From: Gammaproteobacteria bacterium
Lineage (GTDB): Bacteria > Pseudomonadota > Gammaproteobacteria > SZUA-140
Direction: 5' to 3'
NCBI GenBank assembly: GCA_016716465.1
Contig: JADJWH010000006.1
Coordinates: forward strand, 152,344 to 216,343
DNA length: 64,000 bases
Part shown: positions 18,394 to 28,314 of the stretch, piece after piece
Layout of the letters: every line of letters begins with the position of its first letter
Position numbering within the stretch: position 1 is the first letter of the stretch
Made by a program: the position numbers and the translations under genes
Notes under the pieces: model-generated
The model's input: the letters and a program-made list of their open reading frames with translations, nothing else
Databases searched by the model: none
What the model was told of the DNA's origin: nothing

Positions 18394-20169
18394 CTATTTG
18401 CGCTTCGGTGCGTAGATGTCGGTGCAACTGCCTTCGGCGACCTCGGCGGCGAAATTGAAGGTCTCGGACAGCGTCGGGTGCGGGTGCACCGTCAGCGCGA
18501 TGTCCGCGACATCCGCCCCCATCTCCAGCGCCAGGACCGCCTCCGCGATCAGCTCGCCGGCGTTCGGGCCGACCATCGCGGCGCCGATGATCCGGTGCTG
18601 GGCATCGAACAGCACCTTGGTCATACCCTCGTCGCGCCCCAGCGACAGCGAGCGACCGCTCGCGGCCCACGGAAACACGCCTTTTTCGTAGGCGATGCCC
18701 TCGGCCTTGCACTGGTCCTCGGTCTTGCCCATCCATGCGACCTCGGGATCGGTGTACGCCACCGCCGGGATCGTCCGGGCATCGAAGTGGGACTTCTGTC
18801 CGGCGATCACCTCGGCCGCGACCTTGCCCTCGTGGGTCGCCTTGTGCGCCAGCATCGGCTGGCCGATGACGTCGCCGATCGCGAAGATGTGCGGCACATT
18901 GGTCCGCTGCTGTTTGTCGGCCGCGATGAACCCGCGTTCGTCGACGCGGACGCCGGCCTTGTCGGCGGCGATCAACAAACCGTTCGGGCTGCGGCCGATC
19001 GCGACCAGCACCTGGTCGAAGGTATCGCTGGCCGGCGCGCCCTTGCCCTCGAAACGGCACACCAGCCCGTCGGCGGCCGGTTCGATCGCGGTCACTTTGG
19101 TATTGGTGTAAATGGCCTCGTAGCGCTTCTTGATCCGCCGCTCCAGCGGCCGCACCACATCGCGGTCGGCGCCGGGGATCAGGCCGGGTGACAACTCGAC
19201 GATCGTGACCTTGGCGCCGAGCGCGTCATAGACCGTCGCCATCTCGAGGCCGATGATGCCGCCGCCGACGACCAGCAGCCGGCGCGGCACCTGCCGGATC
19301 TCCAGCGCGTCGGTCGAATCCATGACCCGGGGGTCATCCCACGGGATGAACGGCAGCTTCGTGACCCGCGAGCCGACCGCGATGATGCAATACTGAAAAC
19401 CGATCACGGTCCTGCCGCCGTCGGTCGCCTCGACCTCGATCGTATGCGGCGACGTGAACCTGCCGTAGCCCTGCACGATCTTGACCTTGCGCTGGCGCGC
19501 CAGCCCTTTCAGACCGCCGGTCAGCTTGCCGACCACGGCATTCTTGTGGGCGCGCAGCTTGTCGAGGTCGATCTCGGGCGTATTGAAACCGACGCCGATG
19601 TCGTGGAACTCCGCGGCCTCGTTGATCACCTGCGCGGTATGCAGCAGCGCCTTGGACGGGATGCAGCCGACATTCAGGCACACGCCGCCGATGTCCGGAT
19701 AGCGTTCGATCAGCACCACCTGTTTGCCGAGGTCGGCGGCGCGGAACGCCGCCGTGTAGCCGCCCGGTCCGGATCCGAGCACGACGACCTCGGCCTCGAT
19801 GTCGACCTTGCCGTGGTAGCTCGCGGCGGCCGGCGCCGGTGCCGCGACGGGCGCCCCCCCCTGATCCGGATTGGCCGGCTGGGACGGCTGCGCCGCCTTG
19901 CCCGGCGGCGCGGCCGACGGGGCCGCGGCGGCGGTCTCCAGCGTCAGGATCGAACTGCCTTCCGAGACCTTGTCACCGAGCGCCACCAGCACCTGTTTGA
20001 CGACGCCGGCCTGGGGCGACGGGATCTCCATCGAGGCCTTGTCGGACTCGACCGAGATCAGCGAATCCTCGGCGCTGACCGTATCGCCGGGCTTGACCAG
20101 GATTTCGATGACCTCGACACCGGAAAAGTCGCCGATGTTGGGCACCTTGATTTCGATGACAGTGCTCAC
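18394..20169 (-). CDS. lpdA: Dihydrolipoamide dehydrogenase (E3) with N-terminal lipoyl domain
   Basis: Flavoenzyme that reoxidises dihydrolipoyl groups of the pyruvate dehydrogenase complex with NAD+. I use the GTG at 20169, 5 bp past aceF, giving 591 residues. Residues 1-80 form a lipoyl domain with the acceptor Lys44 in VESDKASME, followed by an Ala/Pro-rich flexible linker (about 85-125). E3 proper has FAD-binding [20 protein letters not shown], redox-active disulfide [13 protein letters not shown], the NAD Rossmann motif [15 protein letters not shown] and the C-terminal His-Glu in HPHPTLSE. Canonical E. coli Lpd lacks the lipoyl arm. It is the last gene of aceE-aceF-lpdA. Confidence 0.96.
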   Translation of the reverse strand: MSTVIEIKVPNIGDFSGVEVIEILVKPGDTVSAEDSLISVESDKASMEIPSPQAGVVKQVLVALGDKVSEGSSILTLETAAAAPSAAPPGKAAQPSQPANPDQGGAPVAAPAPAAASYHGKVDIEAEVVVLGSGPGGYTAAFRAADLGKQVVLIERYPDIGGVCLNVGCIPSKALLHTAQVINEAAEFHDIGVGFNTPEIDLDKLRAHKNAVVGKLTGGLKGLARQRKVKIVQGYGRFTSPHTIEVEATDGGRTVIGFQYCIIAVGSRVTKLPFIPWDDPRVMDSTDALEIRQVPRRLLVVGGGIIGLEMATVYDALGAKVTIVELSPGLIPGADRDVVRPLERRIKKRYEAIYTNTKVTAIEPAADGLVCRFEGKGAPASDTFDQVLVAIGRSPNGLLIAADKAGVRVDERGFIAADKQQRTNVPHIFAIGDVIGQPMLAHKATHEGKVAAEVIAGQKSHFDARTIPAVAYTDPEVAWMGKTEDQCKAEGIAYEKGVFPWAASGRSLSLGRDEGMTKVLFDAQHRIIGAAMVGPNAGELIAEAVLALEMGADVADIALTVHPHPTLSETFNFAAEVAEGSCTDIYAPKRK

Positions 20170-20174
20170 GGTGA

Positions 20175-21500
20175 TTACGCCAGGGTCTTCGGGTCGGCCA
20201 GCACGCCGCACAGAAAGGTCGTGAACCGCGCGCCGTCCGCACCGTCGATGACCCGGTGGTCGTAGGACAGCGCCAGCGGCAACATCAGCCGCGGCATGAA
20301 TTCCTTGCCGTTCCACACCGGCTGCATCTTCGAGCGCGACACGCCGAGGATCGCCACTTCCGGCGCATTGACGATCGGCGTGAACTTGGTGCCGCCGATG
20401 CCGCCGAGACTGGAGATCGTGATGCAGCCGCCCTGCAGGTCCGCGGGCTTCAGCTTCTTGTCGCGCGCCCTGGCGCTGATCTCGCCGAGTTCGACCGCGA
20501 GGTCGACCAGGCTCTTCCGGTCGACGTCCTGCACCACCGGCACGACCAGCCCGTCCGGCGTGTCGACCGCGATCCCGACATTGAAATATTTCTTGAACAC
20601 CAGGTTCTCGCCGCCGGCATCCAGCGACGAATTGAAGCGCGGGTATTCCTGCAGCGCCTTGACGATCGCCTTCATCAGGAACACCAGCGGGGTGATCCGG
20701 ATGTCCCTGGCCTTGTACTCGGCCGCCATCGCCTTGCGCTGCGCCTCCATGTCGGTGATGTCGGCCTCGTCAAACTGCGTCACGTGCGGGATCGTGACCC
20801 AGTTGCGGTGCAGGAACTGGCCGGTCAGTTTGTTGATCTTGGTCAGCGGCCGGGTCTCGACCTCGCCCCATTTGGCGAAATCGATCGCGGGCAGCGGCGC
20901 GACCTGCAGGCCGCCGGCCGCCGGCAGGCCCTGGGTCATGACCTGTTTGACGAAGGCCTTGACGTCGTCCTGGGTGATCCGGCCCTTGCGCCCGGAACCG
21001 CCGACCCGGCCGAGATCGACACCGAGTTCGCGGGCGAACCTGCGTACGCCGGGGCTGGCGTAGGCCCGGGCGAATCCGGCCTCGTCGAACCGGCCCGGCG
21101 CCATCATCGGCGTCGTTACCGGCGCTGCCGGTGATGGCGCGGCCCGTACCGGCGCCGCCACGGGCGCGGCCGGCTTCGTCGCGACGGGCGGTGACGCGGG
21201 AGCGGGCGCGGCGGCCGGCGCCGCCTTCACTGTCCCGGTCGAAGCCGCGGCGGTGGCGCCGCCGGCGCTGGGCTCGAGCAGCAGGATCAGACTGCCTTCC
21301 GAGACCTTTTCACCGACCTTGACCTTGAGCTCCTTGACGGTGCCGGCCTCCGGTGACGGGATCTCCATCGAGGCCTTGTCGGACTCGACCGAGATCAGCG
21401 AATCCTCGGCCTTGACCGTATCACCCGGGGCGACCAGGATCTCGATGACCTCGACATCGGAGAAATCGCCGATATTCGGCACCAGAATCTGCTTGCTCAT
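20175..21500 (-). CDS. aceF: Pyruvate dehydrogenase E2 (dihydrolipoamide acetyltransferase)
   Basis: Core of the pyruvate dehydrogenase complex; transfers acetyl from lipoamide to CoA. The 441-residue protein has a single lipoyl domain (1-75, Lys42 in VESDKASME), an Ala/Pro/Thr-rich linker, a peripheral-subunit-binding domain ([19 protein letters not shown] then [17 protein letters not shown]) and the catalytic domain with the active-site motif [14 protein letters not shown] near the C terminus. E. coli AceF carries three lipoyl domains; one here is a common variant, and the lipoyl domain on LpdA adds a second per complex. aceE ends 18 bp upstream, lpdA starts 5 bp downstream. Confidence 0.96.
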   Translation of the reverse strand: MSKQILVPNIGDFSDVEVIEILVAPGDTVKAEDSLISVESDKASMEIPSPEAGTVKELKVKVGEKVSEGSLILLLEPSAGGATAAASTGTVKAAPAAAPAPASPPVATKPAAPVAAPVRAAPSPAAPVTTPMMAPGRFDEAGFARAYASPGVRRFARELGVDLGRVGGSGRKGRITQDDVKAFVKQVMTQGLPAAGGLQVAPLPAIDFAKWGEVETRPLTKINKLTGQFLHRNWVTIPHVTQFDEADITDMEAQRKAMAAEYKARDIRITPLVFLMKAIVKALQEYPRFNSSLDAGGENLVFKKYFNVGIAVDTPDGLVVPVVQDVDRKSLVDLAVELGEISARARDKKLKPADLQGGCITISSLGGIGGTKFTPIVNAPEVAILGVSRSKMQPVWNGKEFMPRLMLPLALSYDHRVIDGADGARFTTFLCGVLADPKTLA

Positions 21501-21518
21501 GACGGGATTCCCCTGCGG

Positions 21519-24185
21519 CTATGCATACAGGGGATAGGTCTTTTCGGTGTCGATGCGATACTTCGCGATCGCCTCGCCGACCTTCGCCAGCGGGAACCTG
21601 CCCTCGTCGGCCAGCGCCTTCAGCGCCGTGATGACGATATGGTGGCTGTTGACCTCGAAATGCTTGCGCAACTGGGCGCGGGTGTCGCTGCGGCCGAAGC
21701 CGTCGGTGCCAAGCACCTCGTAACGTCCCGGCACCCAGCGCCGGATCTGCTCGGCATAGTTGCGGATATAGTCGGTCGCCGCGATGAACGGGCCGCCGCG
21801 TCCGGCAAAACACTCGCTGACATACGGAGTCCGCGCCGGCGCGGTCGGATGCAGCCGGTTCCAGCGCTCGACCGCCTGGGCCTCGCGGGCCAGCTCGTTG
21901 ATACTGGTCGCGCTCCAGACATCGGCCTGCACGCCCCAGTCGGCGGCCAGCAGCTCGGCGGCGGCGATGACCTCGCGCAGGATCGTTCCGGAGCCGAGCA
22001 GCTGCACCTGTGCGGCCGCGCCCTGCTTTGCGGCGCTGAACTGATACAGTCCCTTGATGATGCCCTGCTCGGCCCCGGCCGGCATCGACGGGTGGTGGTA
22101 GTTTTCGTTCATCGCCGTGACATAGTAGTAGACGTTCTGCTGCTCGACATACATCCGGCGTAATCCGTCGTGGATGATCACGGCCAGTTCGTAACTGAAG
22201 GTCGGATCGTAGCTGATGCAGTTCGGAATCGTCCCGGCCAGCACCAGACCGTGGCCGTCCTGGTGTTGCAGGCCTTCCCCGGCCAGCGTGGTACGGCCGG
22301 CGGTGCCGCCGATCAGGAAACCGCGCGCCTGCATGTCGCCGGCGGCCCATGCCAGGTCACCGATGCGCTGGAAACCGAACATCGAATAATAGATGTAGAA
22401 CGGGATCGTGCTGACACCGTGTGAGCTGTAGGCGGTCGCGGCCGCGATCCACGACGACATCGCGCCGGCCTCGTTGATCCCTTCCTCGATGATCTGGCCG
22501 CTCTTGTCCTCCTTGTAGAACATGATCTCGTCCTTGTCCTGCGGCGTGTACAGCTGCCCGACGGACGAATAGATCCCGAGCTGGCGGAACATGCCCTCCA
22601 TGCCGAAGGTGCGCGCCTCGTCGGGTACGATCGGCACGATGTACTGGCCGATCTTCTTGTCGCGGCACAGCAGCGTCAGCAGGCGGACATAGGCCATCGT
22701 CGTCGACATCTCGCGGTCACCGCTGCCCTCGAGCAACGGCGCGAACACCGACAGGTCCGGGATCTCGAGCGGTGGCGCCTGGGTGCGGCGCGCCGGCAGG
22801 TAGCCGCCCAGCGCCTGACGGCGCTGATGCAGATACTGCATCTCCGGGCTGTCCGCCGGCGGCATGTAGTACTTGCCTTCGGCCGCATCCTCGTCGGACA
22901 GCGGGATGTTGAAGCGATCGCGGAACGCGATCATGTCCTCGGCCTGCAGTTTCTTCTGCGAATGGGTGCGCATCTGGCCTTCGCCGGCCGCCCCCATGCC
23001 ATAACCCTTGACCGTGTGCGCCAGGATCACGGTCGGCTGGCCGACGTGATTGACCGCGGCATGATAGGCCGCGTACACCTTGTGCGGATCGTGGCCGCCG
23101 CGGTTCAGCGACCAGATGTCGGCGTCGGTCATCTTCGCGACCATGGCCTTGAGTTCCGGATACTTGCCAAAGAAGTGCTCGCGCACATAGGCGCCGTCCT
23201 TGGCCTTGTAGTTCTGGAAATCGCCGTCGACGGCCTCCATCATGCGCTGCTTCAGCAGACCGTCCTTGTCGCGGGCCAGCAGCGCATCCCAGTAGCTGCC
23301 CCACAGCACCTTGATCACGTTCCAGCCGGCGCCGCGGAAGATCGCCTCGAGTTCCTGGACGATCTTGCCGTTGCCGCGCACCGGGCCGTCGAGCCGCTGC
23401 AGATTGCAGTTGACGACCCAGATCAGATTGTCGAGCTTTTCGCGCGACGCCAGCGAGATCGCGCCGAGGCTCTCCGGTTCATCGCATTCGCCGTCGCCGA
23501 GGAACGACCACACCTTGCGGCCGTCGGTGTCGGCCAGCTTGCGGTCGCCCAGGTATTTCATGAAGCGGGCCTGGAAGATCGACATGATCGGCCCCAGTCC
23601 CATCGACACGGTCGGAAACTGCCAGAAGTCCGGCATCAGCCACGGATGCGGATACGATGACAGCCCGTTGCCGTCGACCTCCTGGCGGAAATGATCCAGT
23701 TGCTCTTCGGTCAGCCGGCCTTCGAGAAACGCCCGGGCATAGGTGCCCGGCGAGGCATGTCCCTGCGAGAAGATCAGGTCGCCGCCGAAACCTTCGCTCG
23801 GCGCGCGCCAGAAATGGTTGTAACCGACGTCGTACAAGGTCGCCGCCGAGGCAAAGGTCGCAATGTGGCCGCCGAGTTCCGAGGCCTTGCGGTTGGCCTT
23901 GACGACCATCGCCATCGCATTCCAGCGAATATAGGCGCGGACCCGGTCCTCGAGCGCCGGATCGCCCGGCATCGGGACCTCAAGCTGGGTCGGGATCGTA
24001 TTGACGTATGCGGTGTTGGCCGAAAACGGCAGGTGCGCACCGGTCCGGCGCGCGATGTCGATCATCTGCTCCAGCAGGTAATGGGCACGCTCGACGCCTT
24101 CGTTGGCGATCACGGCCTCCAGCGCATCGATCCATTCCTGGGTTTCGATCGCATCGACATCTAGGTATTCCGCTTGCTGAGACAT
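21519..24185 (-). CDS. aceE: Pyruvate dehydrogenase E1, homodimeric type
   Basis: Thiamine-diphosphate enzyme that decarboxylates pyruvate and acetylates the E2 lipoyl group. The 888-residue length matches E. coli AceE (887). The ATG at 24185 has GAGGT upstream; an open frame extending to 24347 lacks family sequence before MSQQAEYLDVDAIETQEWID. Recognisable parts are the N-terminal LEQMIDIARRTGAHLPF and YIRWNAMAMV, the ThDP motif GDGECDEPESLGAIS through NLIWVVNCNLQRLDGPV, the HTVKGYGMG segment and the C-terminal VLGTDGFGRSDTRAQLRKHF. First gene of the operon; its promoter lies in the 304-bp gap facing the M17 peptidase gene. Confidence 0.97.
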   Translation of the reverse strand: MSQQAEYLDVDAIETQEWIDALEAVIANEGVERAHYLLEQMIDIARRTGAHLPFSANTAYVNTIPTQLEVPMPGDPALEDRVRAYIRWNAMAMVVKANRKASELGGHIATFASAATLYDVGYNHFWRAPSEGFGGDLIFSQGHASPGTYARAFLEGRLTEEQLDHFRQEVDGNGLSSYPHPWLMPDFWQFPTVSMGLGPIMSIFQARFMKYLGDRKLADTDGRKVWSFLGDGECDEPESLGAISLASREKLDNLIWVVNCNLQRLDGPVRGNGKIVQELEAIFRGAGWNVIKVLWGSYWDALLARDKDGLLKQRMMEAVDGDFQNYKAKDGAYVREHFFGKYPELKAMVAKMTDADIWSLNRGGHDPHKVYAAYHAAVNHVGQPTVILAHTVKGYGMGAAGEGQMRTHSQKKLQAEDMIAFRDRFNIPLSDEDAAEGKYYMPPADSPEMQYLHQRRQALGGYLPARRTQAPPLEIPDLSVFAPLLEGSGDREMSTTMAYVRLLTLLCRDKKIGQYIVPIVPDEARTFGMEGMFRQLGIYSSVGQLYTPQDKDEIMFYKEDKSGQIIEEGINEAGAMSSWIAAATAYSSHGVSTIPFYIYYSMFGFQRIGDLAWAAGDMQARGFLIGGTAGRTTLAGEGLQHQDGHGLVLAGTIPNCISYDPTFSYELAVIIHDGLRRMYVEQQNVYYYVTAMNENYHHPSMPAGAEQGIIKGLYQFSAAKQGAAAQVQLLGSGTILREVIAAAELLAADWGVQADVWSATSINELAREAQAVERWNRLHPTAPARTPYVSECFAGRGGPFIAATDYIRNYAEQIRRWVPGRYEVLGTDGFGRSDTRAQLRKHFEVNSHHIVITALKALADEGRFPLAKVGEAIAKYRIDTEKTYPLYA

Positions 24186-24489
24186 GGTTCCAACCTCGCT
24201 AAACTCGATCAGCCCGGCACTGTTGAGGTCAATCGTCAGCGGTGGAACTTGAACAGAGTGTTCCGTTTGCACAGGCCGATGCAGGCTGACCCTCGAACCG
24301 CCGTGGGGACCCGCAGGACCGGTCCCATCACGGCCGCTTATAGGCAATCGCAGTTGTTTTTGCTACGCTTTTTCTCGCCACCGGATCCGATTCGGCGACC
24401 GTGCCAAACCATCAAAATTCGGGCAGACATGATCAGGTTTTTCCCCGGTCAGGTCAAGTTGACGCCCGAACTGCCCGGACCTGACAAAA
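24186..24489. promoter_or_regulatory. Divergent promoter region, aceE / M17 peptidase
   Basis: This 304-bp gap separates two outward-facing genes and should hold both promoters. It has no ORF with recognisable features and no member of the repeat families. A relatively AT-rich stretch lies at 24350-24440. I could not identify a known operator such as a PdhR box, and no pdhR-like gene is adjacent. Confidence 0.5.
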
Positions 24490-25983
24490 ATGAAAGTCAC
24501 TCTGAAACAACATGATAAAGTCCCGGGCGCCGCGCCGCTGGCCGCGCTGGAACACCTCGTCGTGCTGCTGCCCGCCTCCCGGCGCCACCGGCCGCCACCG
24601 GGGTTCACCGACGCCGGTCTGCTGCTGCAGCGACTGCACCGGGCGCTGGGCGACGACGCCACCGGCCCGTTTGCGACCGATCTGCCGAACCGCCGCGCCA
24701 CGCACGTGGTGCTGGCGCTGGCCGACGACGCGGCCAGTCCGTTCACACTGCTGACGCTGGCCCGCAAGTTGCTGGCCCCGGTGCTGCAACGCAATCCGCG
24801 CCGGATCGGGCTGCTGGTCGCCGGCTTCGCTCCGGAACCGGCACGGCGCGCCGCCGAGGCGCTGGTCGCCGCGGCGCTGGCCGGCCATTTCACACTGCCA
24901 ACGCTCAAGAGCACGCCGGCCAGGGCGCGCCGCCTGAACACGATCGACATCTACGGTGTCGCGGCCGCCCTCGATACCGAACGGCTGACGGCCGAGGCCG
25001 AGGGCAATCACCTGGCCCGTTCGCTGACCACACTGCCGCCCAATCTGCTGACGCCCGGTGAATACCGGCGACGGATCGCGTTGCTGGCGCGCCAGCAAGG
25101 CTGGCGGATGTCGACACTGAACAGCCGGGCCTTGCAGCGGCTGAAGGCCGGCGCATTCCTCGCCGTCGCCCAGGGCAGCGCGCATGACGATGCCTCCATC
25201 GTGCACCTGCGCTACACCCCGCCGCGCGCCCGCCGCGCGCCGAGGCTGGCCCTGGTCGGCAAGGGGATCTGCTTCGACACCGGCGGGATGAACCTGAAAT
25301 CGGCCAAGCACATGCACGGCATGCACGAGGACATGGAAGGGAGCGCGGTGGCGCTCGGCACCCTGCTCGCCTTGAGCCGTCTCAAGGTCCCGTTTGCCGT
25401 GGACTGCTGGCTGGCGCTGGCGCAGAACCACATCGGCCCGCACGCCTACAAGCAGAACGACGTCGTCACCGCCTGCGACGGCACTACCATCGAGGTCGTG
25501 CACACGGATGCCGAGGGACGCATGGTACTCGCCGACACGCTGGCGCTTGCAAGCCGCGCAAAACCGCATCTGATCATCGATTATGCGACGCTCACCGGCG
25601 CCTGCGTGTACGCGCTCGGCACGCGCTACAGCGGGGCCTTCACCAACCGCGAGGCGCTCATCGCCGAGGTGATCGCGGCCGGTCGCGAAAGCGGTGAGCG
25701 CGTGTGGCCGTTCCCGCTCGACGAGGACTATGAAGAGGCGCTGCAGAGCACGATCGCCGACATCAAGCAGTGCACGCTGGAGGGTGAGGCCGATCACATC
25801 CTCGGCGCGCGCTTCCTCAAGCGCTTCGTCGCCGATCGCCCGTGGCTGCACATCGACCTGTCGGCCGGCAACAACAAGGGCGGCCTCGCGCATATCCCCT
25901 CCGACGTCACCGGCTTCGGCGTGCGCTTCACGCTCAACCTGCTGCTCGACCGTAAGATCATGGATGGATTGCGATCTGACTGA
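24490..25983 (+). CDS. M17 family leucyl aminopeptidase
   Basis: Cytosolic dinuclear-metal aminopeptidase that trims N-terminal residues from peptides. In the 497-residue protein the N-terminal 160 residues are the variable macro-like domain. The catalytic domain keeps every expected metal and catalytic position: GKGICFDTGGMNLK (Lys, Asp, Lys), EDMEG (Asp) and TDAEGRM (Asp, Glu, Arg). Two signature positions are unusual: the family's NTDAEGR reads HTDAEGR, and the MKYDMxGAA-like segment reads MHEDMEGSA. The protein is therefore a divergent M17 member, not clearly PepA or PepB. It is divergently transcribed from aceE; no PepA DNA-binding role can be inferred. Confidence 0.88.
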   Translation: MKVTLKQHDKVPGAAPLAALEHLVVLLPASRRHRPPPGFTDAGLLLQRLHRALGDDATGPFATDLPNRRATHVVLALADDAASPFTLLTLARKLLAPVLQRNPRRIGLLVAGFAPEPARRAAEALVAAALAGHFTLPTLKSTPARARRLNTIDIYGVAAALDTERLTAEAEGNHLARSLTTLPPNLLTPGEYRRRIALLARQQGWRMSTLNSRALQRLKAGAFLAVAQGSAHDDASIVHLRYTPPRARRAPRLALVGKGICFDTGGMNLKSAKHMHGMHEDMEGSAVALGTLLALSRLKVPFAVDCWLALAQNHIGPHAYKQNDVVTACDGTTIEVVHTDAEGRMVLADTLALASRAKPHLIIDYATLTGACVYALGTRYSGAFTNREALIAEVIAAGRESGERVWPFPLDEDYEEALQSTIADIKQCTLEGEADHILGARFLKRFVADRPWLHIDLSAGNNKGGLAHIPSDVTGFGVRFTLNLLLDRKIMDGLRSD

Positions 25984-26026
25984 GGTTGCTCGCGGGTCTG
26001 CATCGGGCCTCGTGTTTTCGCAGCCT

Positions 26027-26105
26027 GGATGCCGGCGCGAGGCACCGAAATCCGGGGGAGCGCAGATCCATTCCCGGATTCCGCTGCGCTTCATCCGGGC
26101 TACGA
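26027..26105. repeat. REP-like inverted pair
   Basis: A well-conserved copy CCCGGATTCCGCTGCGCTTC to ATCCGGGCTACGA (26072-26105) is preceded by a degenerate opposite copy (26027-26057, GATGCCGGCGCGAGG to AATCCGGGGG). It lies between the M17 peptidase stop and the moeA-like start. Confidence 0.65.
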
Positions 26106-26199
26106 TTACTGTCTCTCTGGCCTTTTATCTTCGCAAACACTCCGCGTATACTGCTGGGACTCGAAACCCCTCCAAAATCCAGCCGAAAAAGGGCCCATC

Positions 26200-27201
26200 A
26201 TGAGCGAGCCATCTCCACTCACCGAGGCACAACAGAAATTCAGCGACGCCATCCCCTTCCGCCGCCTGGGCAGCGAGAGCTGCGCGCTCGAACAGTCGCT
26301 CGGCCGCGTGACAGCGCGGGATATCACCGCGCCCGAGGATATGCCGGCGTACAACCGCGCCATCGTCGAGGGGTTCCTGATCCACACCGAGGACGGCGCC
26401 GGCGCCTCCGAGGAGAAACCGGCCTCGTTCAGGATCGTCGGCGCGGTGAAGCCCGGCGACCGGCAGTGCCCGACCTTCAAGCGCGGCCAGGCGGTGCGCA
26501 TCGCAACCGGCAGCCTGGTGCCGGATGGTCCCTATTCGAGCGTGCGCGCGTGGGAGGCGAAGGAGGACGGCGAGTCCTTCACCATCAGCCGCCCCTTTCC
26601 GCCGCGCTTCTTCATCGAGGAAAAGGGCTGCGACCTGAAGCAGGGCGCCACGGCGCTGCCGGCCGGGACCCAAATCGATGCCGCCGCGATCGGCACCATC
26701 GCCGCGCTGGGCATCCCGCGCATCGACGTGTCGGCGCGGGCGAAGGTCACGGTCTTCGCCTCGGGCGACGAGGTCATCCCCTACACCGAGGCGCTGACGC
26801 CGGGCGCGATCCGCGACAGCAACACCCTGATGCTGGCGGCGGCCGTGACCGCCGCCGGCGCCAGCCCGCTCACCGGCGGCATCATGAACGACGACTTCGA
26901 TGCCTTCGTCGCCGCCGTGCGCAAGGCGCTCGAGGGCTCGGACATGATCCTGATCTCGGGCGGCACCGCCGTCGGCGGCCGCGACTTCATCTCCGACCTG
27001 GTGAAGGCCGTCGGCGAACTGCTCGTCGACGGCGTGCCGATGCGCTCCGGGCGCCCGCTGATCATGGGCCACGCCAAAGGCAAGCCCATCGTCTGCGTCG
27101 CCGGCCACCCGCCCGAGGCCCTGCGCGGCTTCCGCCTGTTCGGCGTCGCGGCGCTGAACCGCCTGGCGGGCTGTAACGCCGAACTGCCTAAGGACGAGTA
27201 A
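26200..27201 (+). CDS. MoeA-like protein, divergent and short
   Basis: A 333-residue relative of molybdopterin molybdotransferase MoeA, which inserts molybdate into adenylylated molybdopterin. The order of conserved blocks matches MoeA, but key blocks differ. The usual DxxAMDG segment reads [13 protein letters not shown] is kept (FASGDEVIP); NS-xxL is kept (RDSNTLML); SGGVSVGDxD becomes [11 protein letters not shown]; and the LPGNPVS block becomes [11 protein letters not shown]. The C-terminal domain IV (about 70 residues) is absent. The ATG at 26200 has AAAAGGG upstream; the longer open frame from 26029 runs through a repeat. The changes suggest altered or lost molybdotransferase function. 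No other molybdenum-cofactor gene is nearby, and pyrC follows. Confidence 0.75.
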   Translation: MSEPSPLTEAQQKFSDAIPFRRLGSESCALEQSLGRVTARDITAPEDMPAYNRAIVEGFLIHTEDGAGASEEKPASFRIVGAVKPGDRQCPTFKRGQAVRIATGSLVPDGPYSSVRAWEAKEDGESFTISRPFPPRFFIEEKGCDLKQGATALPAGTQIDAAAIGTIAALGIPRIDVSARAKVTVFASGDEVIPYTEALTPGAIRDSNTLMLAAAVTAAGASPLTGGIMNDDFDAFVAAVRKALEGSDMILISGGTAVGGRDFISDLVKAVGELLVDGVPMRSGRPLIMGHAKGKPIVCVAGHPPEALRGFRLFGVAALNRLAGCNAELPKDE

Positions 27202-27209
27202 TCCGCCAT

Positions 27210-27234
27210 GGGGACGGATTTCAAATCCGTCCCC
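27210..27234. repeat. GGGGACGGATTT palindrome
   Basis: Perfect 12-bp inverted repeat (GGGGACGGATTT and AAATCCGTCCCC with one central base) filling most of the gap between the moeA-like stop and pyrC. It is a one-base variant of the 18349 element, changed symmetrically in both arms. Confidence 0.75.
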
Positions 27235-27248
27235 ATCGCCGCCGGCCC

Positions 27249-28277
27249 ATGAACGAACTCACCCTCACCCGCCCCGACGACTGGCATATCCACCTGCGCG
27301 ACGGCGCGGCGCTGAAGACGACGGTGGCGCACGCGGCGGCGCAGTTCGCACGCGCGATCGTCATGCCGAACCTGGCGCCGCCGGTGGTCACGGCGGAGCA
27401 GGCGCTGGCCTACCGCGCGCGCATCCTGCGGCACGTGCCGGCCGGCGTGACATTCGCTCCGCTGATGACGCTGTACCTCACCGACAGCACCCCGGCGGAG
27501 GAGATCCGGCGCGCGAAGGCGGCGGGGGTCGCGGCGCTGAAACTGTATCCGGCCGGCGCGACGACCAACTCGGACTCCGGCGTGACGGCGATCGAGAAGG
27601 TCTATCCGGTGCTCGAGGCCATGCAGGCCCACGACCTGCCGCTGCTGGTGCACGGCGAAGTCACCGATTCCGCGATCGACATCTTCGACCGCGAGACCGC
27701 CTTCATCGAGCGCGTGCTGGCGCCGTTGACGCAACGCTTTCCCGCGCTGCGCATCGTGTTCGAGCACATCACGACCCGCGGCGCGGTGGATTTCGTCACC
27801 CGCGCGCCCGCGACGATCGCCGCGACCATCACGGCGCATCACCTGCTGTACAACCGCAACGCCCTGCTCGCCGGCGGCGTGCGCCCGCATTACTACTGCC
27901 TGCCGGTGCTGAAGCGCGAAGCGGACCGCCAGGCCCTGCTGCGCGCGGCCACCTCGGGCAGCCCGAAGTTCTTCCTCGGCACCGACAGCGCCCCGCACGA
28001 GCGCGCGCGCAAGGAAACCGCCTGCGGCTGCGCCGGCTCGTACACCGCGTACGCAGCGATCGAGCTGTACGCCGAGGCCTTCGAGCAGACGGGCGCGCTC
28101 GACCGGCTGGAAGGCTTCGCGAGCCATCACGGCTCCGATTTCTACCGCCTGCCGCGCAACAGCGACCGCATCACGCTGGTGCGGCAGGCCTGGGATGCAC
28201 CGGAGCAGTACCCGCTCGGCGACGGCGCGCTGGTGCCGCTGCGGGCGGGCATGCGCATCGAGTGGCGAATCAAATAG
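27249..28277 (+). CDS. pyrC: Dihydroorotase
   Basis: Zinc amidohydrolase that cyclises N-carbamoyl-aspartate to dihydroorotate in pyrimidine synthesis. The 342-residue length matches the class II E. coli PyrC (348). Metal and substrate residues are visible: [10 protein letters not shown] (His pair and Arg), the carboxylated Lys in [21 protein letters not shown] (His), FEHITT (His), and the catalytic Asp in FLGTDSAPH. The substrate loop [11 protein letters not shown] is also present. No clear ribosome site precedes the ATG; translation may depend on readthrough from the moeA-like gene. It converges with cysA across a 37-bp gap occupied by a palindrome. Confidence 0.96.
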   Translation: MNELTLTRPDDWHIHLRDGAALKTTVAHAAAQFARAIVMPNLAPPVVTAEQALAYRARILRHVPAGVTFAPLMTLYLTDSTPAEEIRRAKAAGVAALKLYPAGATTNSDSGVTAIEKVYPVLEAMQAHDLPLLVHGEVTDSAIDIFDRETAFIERVLAPLTQRFPALRIVFEHITTRGAVDFVTRAPATIAATITAHHLLYNRNALLAGGVRPHYYCLPVLKREADRQALLRAATSGSPKFFLGTDSAPHERARKETACGCAGSYTAYAAIELYAEAFEQTGALDRLEGFASHHGSDFYRLPRNSDRITLVRQAWDAPEQYPLGDGALVPLRAGMRIEWRIK

Positions 28278-28280
28278 CCA

Positions 28281-28306
28281 GGGGGACGGATTTCAAATCC
28301 GCCCCC
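28281..28306. repeat. GGGGGACGGATTT palindrome, likely bidirectional terminator
   Basis: GGGGGACGGATTT and AAATCCG-CCCCC arms lie between the convergent pyrC and cysA stops. Given the 37-bp gap, this element is the only candidate terminator for both genes. One arm position has lost its complement compared with the 27210 copy. Confidence 0.75.
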
Positions 28307-28314
28307 GATCTCGA

